This document shows, one piece after another, positions 24,247 through 33,425 of a DNA stretch of 42,500 nt. The notes below the pieces were generated by a model, which made no database searches, was not told the DNA's origin, and saw only the letters and a list, made by a program, of their open reading frames with translations. The DNA lies in NCBI GenBank assembly GCA_905221605.1, contig CAJNDS010002232.1, forward strand, positions 217,746-260,245, in the 5' to 3' direction. The position numbers were made by a program, and so were the translations under genes. Position 1 is the first letter of the stretch; every line of letters starts with the position of its first letter. The DNA is from Symbiodinium natans. Lineage: Eukaryota; Sar; Dinophyceae; Suessiales; Symbiodiniaceae.

Positions 24247-26307
24247 TCAGCCATGCAAGATCAAGGCGGCCTCCTCTTCTGGATCCAATAGCTGCGTCTC
24301 TTCTTGGTCCGGCAGAACCTTTTGACGGGAAGACGAAGACGGCATGGACTTCACCTCGGGGCCTGCAGCGTGGAACTCCTCTACGGGGACTGCGACAGAT
24401 GTCTTGCTTGTCAGGCGACGCTTCGTGGAAGGTAGGTTGAATTGCCCAAGTCGACCTGGTGGCTTCGTGCAGCGAACTGGTAACGCTTCTGGGTCGGGGA
24501 CTGGTACGCGAGCTTCTTCATCGGTTGATGGAGACGACGGTAGATGTACTGGGCGCGATGACGGGCTAAGCTTGGACGCAATGGTTGAGTTGACATCCGA
24601 GATGTAAACTTCCGGGAGGCCGGCCGCCTGAAGCGACTCCATTCCCCTGTGTAGCATCTCTTGTTCCACCTCCACATCATCAGCAAAGGTCGGGGGTAAT
24701 TCGTGGATGCCTTGCTTGTACTTGGCGTAGTAAGGCTTGTCTCTATCTGAGAAAAGATCCCCATGCAAATCGTCAATCCGAATCAAGTGGATGGGAGCGT
24801 CTTTCTCTCCACTGGGTAGGCGGAGGTACAACGCACGCTTGCCGAAGACGAGGACGACGGTCCTTTTAAGAATGGCGAGAACATCGAGGTCTGGGTAGGA
24901 GCAAAAGAACTTCTGCACGAGCTTGTAAAACTCGTCCCACGTGATGGATGTTTGCCATCGCTCGCTCAAGGGTTCATCCTCCTCTTTGAGATTGTTTGAG
25001 GACAACGCTCGCATTCCATTCCGGACGAGCTTGACGTCATTGTAGCGCCCCGAACAATTTTGGTCCTCCTCTGATGTCAGCCATGACTTCATGTCAGCCG
25101 CATCGAGTTTCTCCACCGATGAATCGTCTAGTATGAGGCCTTCGTGAACCTGTCCAGTTTTGTGGCGAAAGTTGTCGATCGCTTTCGCTCGCCGCCAAGC
25201 TGGACGAACACCTTCAAGACCGAGACGAGTGATGTGATACCTACCAATTGCGAGGCACAACAAGATAAGGAATGGAGTTTTCCCCACCCCGGGCCAGCCA
25301 AGCGTGATCATTCCATAGGAGGTCAGGAGTGGCATGACGAGTGGTAGAAGGAAGGTGCTCATCCAGGGCTTCACGCTTCGCACGGTCATCGGAAAGAAGC
25401 TCAAGGAAGTAGCCCCGGCAGTGCCTCTGCTCTTGTTTTGTGCCATGCGAAGGACCTTAGATTCCGGCCAGTTGCTGATGGGGGACCCGCTGTGCGAGTG
25501 GATGTTCCGCAAAATCCAAACGTACTGCTGGTTCTCCGAGTCGTCCTCTGGCGCGTTCTTGTTGATGTAGTCTACCCCTGCCATGAGTTCCTCATCCTCC
25601 ACAGACCATGCCTGGGTTGAAGAACGACTGACCTCTGGCTTGTCCTTCTTGTTGTTCAGAGACCACCACACTACGTGATGGCCTGGAAGACGGTCAAGTA
25701 AGGAGTGGACTGCTTTATTCCATGCCCATGGGCCTTGCCGCCATGCAGGGAAATGCGCTTTTCCACTACACAAACCCACCGCATATTTCACAGAGGTCTT
25801 GCTCGCAAACTTGAAGACACGGACTACATTCATAGTGCCGTCCTCGAGGTTGTGCATGATGTAGGACACGGCGGCGTCACGGGGCATGGAGTCGGAAGGG
25901 CGTAGTTGCGGTGGAAGCAAGCTGTAGTCGTGCTGGACGATCTTTTCAGAAATGGTTGCGAGGTTGCCAATCTCGGTCATGCCGACGTGGACGTCCAAGA
26001 TCATGGTACACGTCTTGGATGCTAAGTCTGTCCTGCAGGAATATGTCAGGAGATCCTGCAACTCCAGGTTGCCGTCCACGTTGTTGGTGTATGTTGGACG
26101 AGGCAGCTCGGTCAGGACCCAATCTTTTGAGCCGTACTTGGTCATAGCTTCATCCAACACGCGTGGCTGGGGCGGCATCTGAAGTGGCAGGAACTGGACT
26201 TCTTTGTACACAAATGTTAGGCCAGTGTGCCTGAAACAAGACATAAAGCAGACGAATACGTTTTCAGCAGTGTCAGGCAACAGCTCGCACACACAAGGTG
26301 CAGACAT
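24247..26307 (-). CDS. ORF B, P-loop ATPase with SF3/AAA+-like motifs (unit 1, intact, 686 aa)
   Basis: The only unbroken copy of this gene in the array. Walker A is GWPGVGKT at residues 337-344, Walker B is GLILDD at 390-395, and a sensor-like or motif-C-like segment, ALSSNN, lies at 434-439, followed by Arg450, a candidate arginine finger. The spacing fits a compact AAA+ or superfamily-3 helicase core. The N-terminal 300 residues match nothing I recognise, and no HUH nuclease motif (HxH plus YxxK) was found, so it is not a standard rolling-circle Rep. The C-terminal 120 residues are Pro/Ser-rich and acidic. Its place between A and C suggests a transposition regulator or target selector, by analogy with TnsC, MuB or IstB, or a replication helicase; this is inference. 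The start is MSAPCVCE; unit 3 offers an in-frame start 18 codons further upstream. Confidence 0.8.
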   Translation of the reverse strand: MSAPCVCELLPDTAENVFVCFMSCFRHTGLTFVYKEVQFLPLQMPPQPRVLDEAMTKYGSKDWVLTELPRPTYTNNVDGNLELQDLLTYSCRTDLASKTCTMILDVHVGMTEIGNLATISEKIVQHDYSLLPPQLRPSDSMPRDAAVSYIMHNLEDGTMNVVRVFKFASKTSVKYAVGLCSGKAHFPAWRQGPWAWNKAVHSLLDRLPGHHVVWWSLNNKKDKPEVSRSSTQAWSVEDEELMAGVDYINKNAPEDDSENQQYVWILRNIHSHSGSPISNWPESKVLRMAQNKSRGTAGATSLSFFPMTVRSVKPWMSTFLLPLVMPLLTSYGMITLGWPGVGKTPFLILLCLAIGRYHITRLGLEGVRPAWRRAKAIDNFRHKTGQVHEGLILDDSSVEKLDAADMKSWLTSEEDQNCSGRYNDVKLVRNGMRALSSNNLKEEDEPLSERWQTSITWDEFYKLVQKFFCSYPDLDVLAILKRTVVLVFGKRALYLRLPSGEKDAPIHLIRIDDLHGDLFSDRDKPYYAKYKQGIHELPPTFADDVEVEQEMLHRGMESLQAAGLPEVYISDVNSTIASKLSPSSRPVHLPSSPSTDEEARVPVPDPEALPVRCTKPPGRLGQFNLPSTKRRLTSKTSVAVPVEEFHAAGPEVKSMPSSSSRQKVLPDQEETQLLDPEEEAALILHG

Positions 26308-26333
26308 GAATGTTTCTTTTTTTCATCGACCGC

Positions 26334-26392
26334 AAAGAGCATGAGCTCCGTCATGCTTGTCATATATCAAAGAGCATGAGCTTCGTCATGCT
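26334..26392. promoter_or_regulatory. Duplicated hairpin between ORF A and ORF B (unit 1)
   Basis: Two direct copies of AAAGAGCATGAGCTYCGTCA (26334 and 26369), each followed by TGCT, each with an internal inverted repeat AGCATGA/TCATGCT. They occupy most of the 100-bp A-B gap and are present in all units. A binding site, terminator or processing signal would fit. Confidence 0.5.
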
Positions 26393-26407
26393 ATCGGCTC
26401 TCTAGGC

Positions 26408-27204
26408 TTACTTGTTCAGGCCAAGGGCGTCGTTTGCCAGGTACAAGTCCTGCGACACTTCGGCGAGGTCCTGCTGGAGTACGTTAATCTGCTTGCGAAG
26501 CTGGCTCCTGGTTGTTGGCGACGACGACGAAGATGAGGACGAACACGGGGACGCGGCCTGCGCTACTTCGATGGGTTCGCTGCGATTTGTGTTGGCTCCA
26601 GTGCCCTCCACCACCGGGGGTGGCCCGATGTCATCAATGTGAACCTCTTCTGTGGGTAGTTCCGCTTGTGCCTCACTCATGTCCATGTTCATGGGCATCA
26701 TGACGGGCATGGCATGGATGTTGTCCTGATGCTTGTTGTCGTTCCCAATGGCGGGGACATCGGGCTCGTTCGTGTTCATGGGCACAATGACCGGCATGGC
26801 ATGGAGGTCTTCCTGATGCTCGTTGTCGTTCCCAATGGCTGGGCGACTCTCCTTATCGGGGATAGCAGCTTGTTGCTTTCGTCCAGCACGCTTGGCTTTG
26901 AGCAGGGTGTCCTGCAAGCGATTGTCGGCACTCAATGACCACGGAGGCGATGGATGACGAAGACCAAATGACAATTGGATGTTGTTGATCATGACGCGTA
27001 TGTCGTGTGCAGAGAGCGGGAGCCTGGACTCGTGTCCCCGCGGGTTACTTTTGCAAGTACTTCCTCAGCATCTGGAACCTTGTGCACGTAAATGTGAGGC
27101 TCTCCAGGTTTGCTACGCTTCTTGACGGGTTCTGATGGAGACAACGTCAGTCTCACCTTCTGGCCCTTGAGGCATGCCCTGCCCGTAACCTTGAAACCAT
27201 CCAT
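26408..27204 (-). pseudogene. ORF A, unit 1 (frameshifted)
   Basis: Same gene as the intact copy in unit 3. A 10-bp deletion near 27034 (GGCACTGCAG missing after GACTCGT) separates an N-terminal frame that starts at 27204 from the remainder, which stays open to 26408. The Ser tract is shorter than in the other units (codons changed near 26515-26540). Confidence 0.8.
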
Positions 27205-27271
27205 TGCTCGACTAAGAGCTTCCGAAATCTACTTTCTGTCTTACTGGCTTGAGTTTGGAAAAATCACACAC

Positions 27272-27278
27272 TATATAT
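27272..27278 (-). promoter_or_regulatory. TATA-like box upstream of ORF A (unit 1)
   Basis: ATATATA lies 68 bp before the ORF A start, within ACTATATATGC, at the same distance in unit 2 (33102-33108) and unit 3 (38766-38772). Dinoflagellate promoters usually lack TATA, so this may be the element's own promoter. Confidence 0.4.
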
Positions 27279-27464
27279 GCTGACGCCATGAAGTTGCATC
27301 CTCATGTTATCCTACCATGCATAAACACAACAAACCACAGGCCATACATAACAATCTCCAGGTCACAGCCGCAGTGCAGTCGAGAGACCTCGCAGGCATA
27401 ATTAATCCAGGACGACTACCAATATTGAATATTGAAAAAAAAGTTCAATATTCAATACCGGGCA

Positions 27465-27595
27465 GAATCCAAGATCCAAGATCCAAGATGCCCAGGGACT
27501 CTTGGGGGGCAATCTTGGATACCACCCCCTGGGCCCGGTATCCAAGATTGCCCCCCAAGAGTCCCTGGGCATCTTGGATCTTGGATCTTGGATTC
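27465..27595. repeat. 131-bp perfect palindrome with CCAAGAT iterations
   Basis: Arms of 59 nt begin GAATCCAAGATCCAAGAT, continue through GCCCAGGGACTCTTGGGGGG and CAATCTTGGATACC, and surround a 13-nt GC-rich loop. It could extrude as a cruciform or fold as a very stable RNA or ssDNA hairpin. Confidence 0.92.
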
Positions 27596-27645
27596 CCACC
27601 CAATATTGAATATCGAAAAAAAAGTTCAATATTCAATATCGGGCA

Positions 27646-27774
27646 GAATCCAAGATCCAAGATCCAAGATGCCCAGGGACTCTTGGGGGCAATCTTGGAT
27701 ACCACCCCCGGGCCCGGTATCCAAGATTGCCTCCCAAAAGTCCCTGGGCATCTTGGATCTTGGATCTTGGATTC
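27646..27774. repeat. Second GC-rich palindrome of unit 1 (imperfect)
   Basis: Same sequence as 27465-27595, with mismatches in the inner arm where CTCCCAAAAG faces CTTGGGGGC. It is an ageing duplicate of the module. Confidence 0.9.
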
Positions 27775-27820
27775 CCACCCAATATTGAATATTGAAAAAA
27801 AGTTCAATATTCAATATTGG

Positions 27821-27991
27821 TTGCTAGAAGGCTCAATCCCTTACAGGCTCAATCCCTTACATCTGAACACGGTTATCTTCAAGAATGCAAGTCCCTTAGA
27901 CATTAATAGGGTTTTGTGGTTTAGGGTTAAAGGTTTAGGGTTTGAAAAAACTTAACATTTAAACTTAACAGAGGCAAATCCTCACGATTGG
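27821..27991. other. Subterminal region, unit 1
   Basis: Holds a 16-bp direct repeat GGCTCAATCCCTTACA and short telomere-like text (GTTTAGGGTTAAAGGTTTAG), then a GAGG/CCTC mini-hairpin before the terminal repeat. It is present in all units, so the telomere-like text belongs to the element. Confidence 0.6.
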
Positions 27992-28294
27992 CTAAAAAAG
28001 CAGGGGGGGGGATACACACGTACCCTTAGGGGGCTGATGTATATCCCCCCCCCCCCCTACTTTTTGTAGATGTTCTACACTACTCCACACAATCGTCCAA
28101 GAGTGCAAGCAGACATAGTTCAGGACGAGGCACCTTGGCTGTCGCATAAAAGCACGCCGAGCGACTAACCCTTACACACAAGTGGCTTTTGGAGCTTCGC
28201 AAAACCCCATGACCACATCTGCCGGCCGGAGTCTTTTGTTCCCCGGAGCCAGAATACACTCTGTGCCAGAACCCGCCCGTTTGGGTTTGAAACA

Positions 28295-29719
28295 CTAGAC
28301 ATTTATGCTCATGAGATTGTTCGCACAAGGGCCGCCATTCGACATGGCGAGACCGCGAAAAACATCAAGCATATTGTCCCCCACATTAATGTAGAACACG
28401 TACTCATCCATCTCATGAGCATCAATATGGAGCTTGCCATACCTGGCACGAGACCATGCCTTTAGCCTGCTGTTCTCGCTTTCAGCATCATTGGTGTGGA
28501 ACCCTGTCACACGATCCCGGAACCATTTCTCATGGTTTACAGGGGGAGCACATTTGTACCCGAAAGCGTTCACGGCCTTGTTAGTTGCAGCCCACCCATC
28601 AAAAACGAGATAGCTGCCCTTTACCACCCTAGATTGTACAGTTGCACTCATTTCCTGAAATCCACGAGGTTTTCCTTGGCTTGCTTGAGAGCTGCGGGGA
28701 AGAAGACGGTATGTGACTCGTTTTTTCCTGTTTGCGTGCGTGAAGACTGCCTTCCCCTTGCCGACCACGACAGCAACCCAAAGCCACTTGCCGTTCTTCT
28801 TCAAGTTAGCAGAGGGTTTCTTGGCAATCTTGGCGGGATGCGCCTTGGCAGGCTTCTTGAGAACAGACGAAGGTTTCTTCTGCACCCTGGAGACTGAAGC
28901 GGGCTTCTTCTTGATGAGGATAGACGAGGAGGACACTGCTTTCTCACCAGGTAGGAGAGTTCGAGCTGGAAGTCTTTTCATAGCACCATGGTGGACGAGC
29001 TTGTTGACATCCTTTCGTTCTGATTTGCGGTTTTGCTCCGCGCCTGCTTTGTTGATTCCTTTTGACCCCAATGCCCAGCCGTCTTCTGGATGTATCCCGA
29101 CGATGCACTCGTCTAACACCACGACCTCATTTCGCCCTCCAACTTTCAAAGCCCCCATCTCATGTAGAGCTCCTCCAAGAGCCTCTTGATAAATGGCCCT
29201 CCATCGCCTCAAGGTAGCCACGCAGATGTTACCGTACCCAGCCTGCAGCTCTTGAATGATCGCTTTGTAGCTGCGACCAAGCCGAAGAAGGTTCATGAAA
29301 TGTAGGAAAGGCATCCATGAGTTGACAGGGACTTTGGTCAGGAACCCGAACTTGTTGAGATTGAGCTCCATGTGCTTGTGGCCCACACGCTTGCAAGTGT
29401 AGCCATACGTGGTCCACCCGCGCGAAGTCCGTTCTTCGAAGGAAGCTTCCTTTCCACATCGGGTGCACTTCTTGATCTGGAAGGCAATTCCAAATCTCAT
29501 GAAGATAGCGATTGCACGGACGGTGAGAGAGACGCAGTCTCCATGTGGGTCGAGTACTGGCCGATGTAGCACGAACTTTTGGAAGGCTGTGTCGGAAGCA
29601 AACCACTTCTCGGAAATCTCCGTCTGCCACTCCTTGAAGGTACAAGAAGGTAGTTCGCTTTCATGAAGTCCGGGCTGGCGCGCACGCTTCGGCATGATAG
29701 ACTTATCTATGATGCACAA
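28295..29719 (-). CDS. ORF C, ISXO2/IS1595-type (Merlin-like) DDE transposase, unit 2 (intact, 474 aa)
   Basis: A zinc ribbon lies at residues 85-116 (CTRC, later C109 with H114/H116), followed by a helix-turn-helix-like segment around 140-175. The catalytic RNase H fold follows: Asp203 in VVLDE, Asp374 in YLVFDGW, and Glu413 in HTNDAESE, with VNHEKW and a final YVFYINVG helix. This order (VDE, then DGW, then VNH-x-n-G-x-HTN-x-x-E) is that of the ISXO2-like domain. It would bind the terminal repeats and catalyse strand transfer in the nucleus. Residues about 255-310 are a Lys/Ala/Pro/Ser-rich insert like a histone H1 tail, between the first two Asp strands. The start may be the second Met (MPKRARQ, at 29695), which begins a basic stretch. 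It is the last gene of the unit. Confidence 0.88.
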   Translation of the reverse strand: MCIIDKSIMPKRARQPGLHESELPSCTFKEWQTEISEKWFASDTAFQKFVLHRPVLDPHGDCVSLTVRAIAIFMRFGIAFQIKKCTRCGKEASFEERTSRGWTTYGYTCKRVGHKHMELNLNKFGFLTKVPVNSWMPFLHFMNLLRLGRSYKAIIQELQAGYGNICVATLRRWRAIYQEALGGALHEMGALKVGGRNEVVVLDECIVGIHPEDGWALGSKGINKAGAEQNRKSERKDVNKLVHHGAMKRLPARTLLPGEKAVSSSSILIKKKPASVSRVQKKPSSVLKKPAKAHPAKIAKKPSANLKKNGKWLWVAVVVGKGKAVFTHANRKKRVTYRLLPRSSQASQGKPRGFQEMSATVQSRVVKGSYLVFDGWAATNKAVNAFGYKCAPPVNHEKWFRDRVTGFHTNDAESENSRLKAWSRARYGKLHIDAHEMDEYVFYINVGDNMLDVFRGLAMSNGGPCANNLMSINV

Positions 29720-29782
29720 TCAGGACTCTGGTTGTCCTGCGACATGGAAGCTTGCATTGTTAGCCTTCAGACGAGTCACGAG

Positions 29783-29927
29783 AGTGAACAGCTACATACC
29801 GTGGGCGCGTGCTACATGGAGCCTACAGGACAGTGACGATAGTGAACAGCTACATACCGTGGGCGCATGGAGCCTACAGGACAGTGACGGTGGGCACGTG
29901 CTACATGGAGCCTACAGGACAGTGACG
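29783..29927 (-). promoter_or_regulatory. B-C intergenic direct repeats, unit 2
   Basis: Same repeat arrangement as in unit 1, with no sequence change that I can see in the repeated blocks. Confidence 0.5.
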
Positions 29928-30075
29928 ATGGTACACATGCACTTACCCCTGCAAGGACTCAACGGGACTCAAAAGGCTTACAGCATATGCGTGCTTTTTT
30001 TTCTCCGTGAGTACAGACCGCCCAGGCTCAAAATTTTCATAGAGACCCGCTGTGGCTAGGGTGTCTAGCTCAGGT

Positions 30076-32114
30076 TCAGCCATGCAAGATCAAGGCGGCC
30101 TCCTCTTCTGGATCCAATAGCTGCGTCTCTTCTTGGTCCGGCAGAACCTTTTGACGAAGACGGCATGGACTTCACCTCGGGGCCTGCAGCGTGGAACTCC
30201 TCTACGGGGACTGCGACAGATGTCTTGCTTGTCAGGCGACGCTTCGTGGAAGGTAGGTTGAATTGCCCAAGTCGACCTGGTGGCTTCGTGCAGCGAACTG
30301 GTAACGCTTCTGGGTCGGGGACTGGTACGCGAGCTTCTTCATCGGTTGATGGAGACGACGGTAGATGTACTGGGCGCGATGACGGGCTAAGCTTGGACGC
30401 AATGGTTGAGTTGACATCCGAGATGTAAACTTCCGGGAGGCCGGCCGCCTGAAGCGACTCCATTCCCTTGTTCCACCTCCACATCATCAGCAAAGGTCGG
30501 GGGTAATTCGTGGATGCCTTGCTTGTACTTGGCGTAGTAAGGCTTGTCTCTATCTGAGAAAAGATCCCCATGCAAATCGTCAATCCGAATCAAGTGGATG
30601 GGAGCGTCTTTCTCTCCACTGGGTAGGCGGAGGTACAACGCACGCTTGCCGAAGACGAGGACGACGGTCCTTTTAAGAATGGCGAGAACATCGAGGTCTG
30701 GGTAGGAGCAAAAGAACTTCTGCACGAGCTTGTAAAACTCGTCCCACGTGATGGATGTTTGCCATCGCTCGCTCAAGGGTTCATCCTCCTCTTTGAGATT
30801 GTTTGAGGACAACGCTCGCATTCCATTCCGGACGAGCTTGACGTCATTGTAGCGCCCCGAACAATTTTGGTCCTCCTCTGATGTCAGCCATGACTTCATG
30901 TCAGCCGCATCGAGTTTCTCCACCGATGGATCGTCTAGTATGAGGCCTTCGTGAACCTGTCCAGTTTTGTGGCGAAAGTTGTCGATCGCTTTCGCTCGCC
31001 GCCAAGCTGGACGAACACCTTCAAGACCGAGACGAGTGATGTGATACCTACCAATTGCGAGGCACAACAAGATAAGGAATGGAGTTTTCCCCACCCCGGG
31101 CCAGCCAAGCGTGATCATTCCATAGGAGGTCAGGAGTGGCATGACGAGTGGTAGAAGGAAGGTGCTCATCCAGGGCTTCACGCTTCGCACGGTCATCGGA
31201 AAGAAGCTCAAGGAAGTAGCCCCGGCAGTGCCTCTGCTCTTGTTTTGTGCCATGCGAAGGACCTTAGATTCCGGCCAGTTGCTGATGGGGGACCCGCTGT
31301 GCGAGTGGATGTTCCGCAAAATCCAAACGTACTGCTGGTTCTCCGAGTCGTCCTCTGGCGCGTTCTTGTTGATGTAGTCTACCCCTGCCATGAGTTCCTC
31401 ATCCTCCACAGACCATGCCTGGGTTGAAGAACGACTGACCTCTGGCTTGTCCTTCTTGTTGTTCAGAGACCACCACACTACGTGATGGCCTGGAAGACGG
31501 TCAAGTAAGGAGTGGACTGCTTTATTCCATGCCCATGGGCCTTGCCGCCATGCAGGGAAATGCGCTTTTCCACTACACAAACCCACCGCATATTTCACAG
31601 AGGTCTTGCTCGCAAACTTGAAGACACGGACTACATTCATAGCGCCGTCCTCGAGGTTGCGCATGATGTAGGACACGGCGGCGTCACGGGGCATGGAGTC
31701 GGAAGGGCGTAGTTGCGGTGGAAGCAAGCTGTAGTCGTGCTGGACGATCTTTTCAGAAATGGTTGCGAGGTTGCCAATCTCGGTCATGCCGACGTGGACG
31801 TCCAAGATCACGGTACACGTCTTGGATGCTAAGTCTGTCCTGCAGGAATATGTCAGGAGATCCTGCAACTCCAGGTTGCCGTCCAAGTTGTTGGTGTATG
31901 TTGGACGAGGCAGCTCGGTCAGGACCCAATCTTTTGAGCCGTACTTGGTCATAGCTTCATCCAACATGCGTGGCTGGGGCGGCATCTGAAGTGGCAGGAA
32001 CTGGACTTCTTTGTACACAAATGTTAGGCCAGTGTGCTTGAAACAAGACATAAAGCAGACGAATACGTTTTCAGCAGTGTCAGGCAACAGCTCGCACACA
32101 CAAGGTGCAGACAT
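30076..32114 (-). pseudogene. ORF B ATPase, unit 2 (two deletions)
   Basis: The N-terminal frame (575 codons from 32114 to 30387) keeps Walker A, Walker B and the SSNN motif. A 14-bp deletion near 30469 then shifts the frame, and an 8-bp deletion near 30157 shifts it again before the original stop position. A truncated product with a full ATPase core but no C-terminal region is conceivable. Confidence 0.85.
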
Positions 32115-32197
32115 GAATGTTTCTTTTTTTCATCGACCGCAAAGAGCATGAGCTCCGTCATGCTTGTCATATATCAAAGAGCATGAGCTTCGTCATG

Positions 32198-33034
32198 CTA
32201 TCGGCTCTCTAGGCTTACTTGTTCAGGCCAAGGGCGTCCGTCGTTTGCCAGGTACAAGTCCTGCGACATTTCGGCGAGGTCCTGCTGGAGTACGTTAATC
32301 TGCTTGCGAAGCTGGCTCTTGGTTGTAGAAGAGGATGACGACGACGACGAAGATGAGGACGAACACGGGGACGCGGCCTGCGCTACTTCGATGGGTTCGC
32401 TGCGATTTGCGTTGGCTCCAGTGCCCTCCACCACCGGGGGTGGCCCGATGTCATCAATGTGAACCTCTTCTGTGGGTAGTTCCGCTTGTGCCTCACTCAT
32501 GTCCATGTTCATGGGCATCATGACGGGCATGGCATGGATGTTGTCCTGATGCTTGTTGTCGTTCCCAATGGCGGGGACATCGGGCTCGTTCGTGTTCATG
32601 GGCACAATGACCGGCATGGCATGGAGGTCTTCCTGATGCTCGTTGTCGTTCCCAATGGCTGGGCGACTCTCCTTATCGGGGATAGCAACTTGTTGCTTTC
32701 GTCCAGCACGCTTGGCTTTGAGCAGGGTGTCCTGCAAGCGATTGTCGGCACTCAATGACCACGGAGGCGATGGATGACGAAGACCAAATGACAATTGGAT
32801 GTTGTTGATCATGACGCGTATGTCGTGTGCAGAGAGCGGGAGCCTGGACTCGTGGCACTGCAGGTCCCCGCGGGTTACTTTTGCAAGTACTTCCTCAGCA
32901 TCTGGAACCTTGTGCACGTAAATGTGAGGCTCTCCAGGTTTGCTACGCTTCTTGACGGGTTCTGATGGAGATAACGTCAGTCTCACCTTCTGGCCCTTGA
33001 GGCATGCCCTGCCCGTAACCTTGAAACCATCCAT
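32198..33034 (-). CDS. ORF A, unknown protein, unit 2 (278 aa, altered C-terminus)
   Basis: Open from MDGFKVTGRACLKG to near the end. A 4-bp tandem duplication (GTCCGTCG near 32236-32243) replaces the last seven residues of the unit 3 version (ALGLNK end) with an unrelated 14-residue tail. The Ser tract is long, as in unit 3. Because only the extreme C-terminus changes, it may still function. Confidence 0.7.
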   Translation of the reverse strand: MDGFKVTGRACLKGQKVRLTLSPSEPVKKRSKPGEPHIYVHKVPDAEEVLAKVTRGDLQCHESRLPLSAHDIRVMINNIQLSFGLRHPSPPWSLSADNRLQDTLLKAKRAGRKQQVAIPDKESRPAIGNDNEHQEDLHAMPVIVPMNTNEPDVPAIGNDNKHQDNIHAMPVMMPMNMDMSEAQAELPTEEVHIDDIGPPPVVEGTGANANRSEPIEVAQAASPCSSSSSSSSSSSSTTKSQLRKQINVLQQDLAEMSQDLYLANDGRPWPEQVSLESR

Positions 33035-33295
33035 TGCTCGACTAAGAGCTTCCGAAATCTACTTTCTGTCTTACTGGCTTGAGTTTGGAAAAATCACACA
33101 CTATATATGCTGACGCCATGAAGTTGCATCCTCATGTTATCCTACCATGCATAAAACACAACAAACCACAGGCCATACATAACAATCTCCAGGTCACAGC
33201 CGCAGTGCAGTCGAGAGACCTCGAAGGCATAATTAATCCAGGACGACTACCAATATTGAATATTGAAAAAAAAGTTCAATATTCAATACCGGGCA

Positions 33296-33425
33296 GAATC
33301 CAAGATCCAAGATCCAAGATGCCCAGGGACTCTTGGGGGGCAATCTTGGATACCACCCCCGGGCCCGGTATCCAAGATTGCCCCCCAAGAGTCCCTGGGC
33401 ATCTTGGATCTTGGATCTTGGATTC
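33296..33425. repeat. 130-bp perfect palindrome, unit 2 (single module)
   Basis: Same palindrome as in unit 1, with a 12-nt loop. AT-rich hairpins flank it at 33253-33290 and 33430-33472. This unit has lost, or never gained, the second module. Confidence 0.92.

Larger units (their letters stand above)
27421..27820. repeat. Palindrome block, unit 1 (two modules)
   Basis: AT-rich hairpins (TATTGAATATTGAA/TTCAATATTCAATA) at 27421-27457, about 27601-27640 and 27779-27820 alternate with long GC-rich palindromes at 27465-27595 and 27646-27774. The last AT hairpin has perfect 18-bp arms. Each GC palindrome carries three CCAAGAT iterations at each outer edge. The strict alternation of hairpin types is unusual. 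Confidence 0.9.
22199..28025 (-). mobile_element. Transposon unit 1
   Basis: Terminal inverted repeats at 22199-22237 and 27992-28025. ORF B is intact; ORF A has a 10-bp deletion and ORF C a 4-bp duplication. Two palindrome modules lie at the gene-start end. Confidence 0.88.

Noticed and set aside
22100-24250. A dinoflagellate spliced-leader relic at the 5' ends of element genes, as a sign of retroposition
   Set aside because: I found no stretch resembling the spliced-leader sequence upstream of ORF A, B or C. The lack of introns is explained by the transposon origin.
24247-26307. ORF B as a CRESS-type rolling-circle Rep protein
   Set aside because: The helicase-like motifs are present, but I found no HUH pair or YxxK nuclease motif in the N-terminal half.
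27317-27955. The 212-codon plus-strand ORF across the palindromes of unit 1 (and similar ones in units 2 and 3)
   Set aside because: The palindromes make both strands open and yield the same text (LGSWILD, IQDPRSK) in several frames. It is a by-product of the repeat structure.
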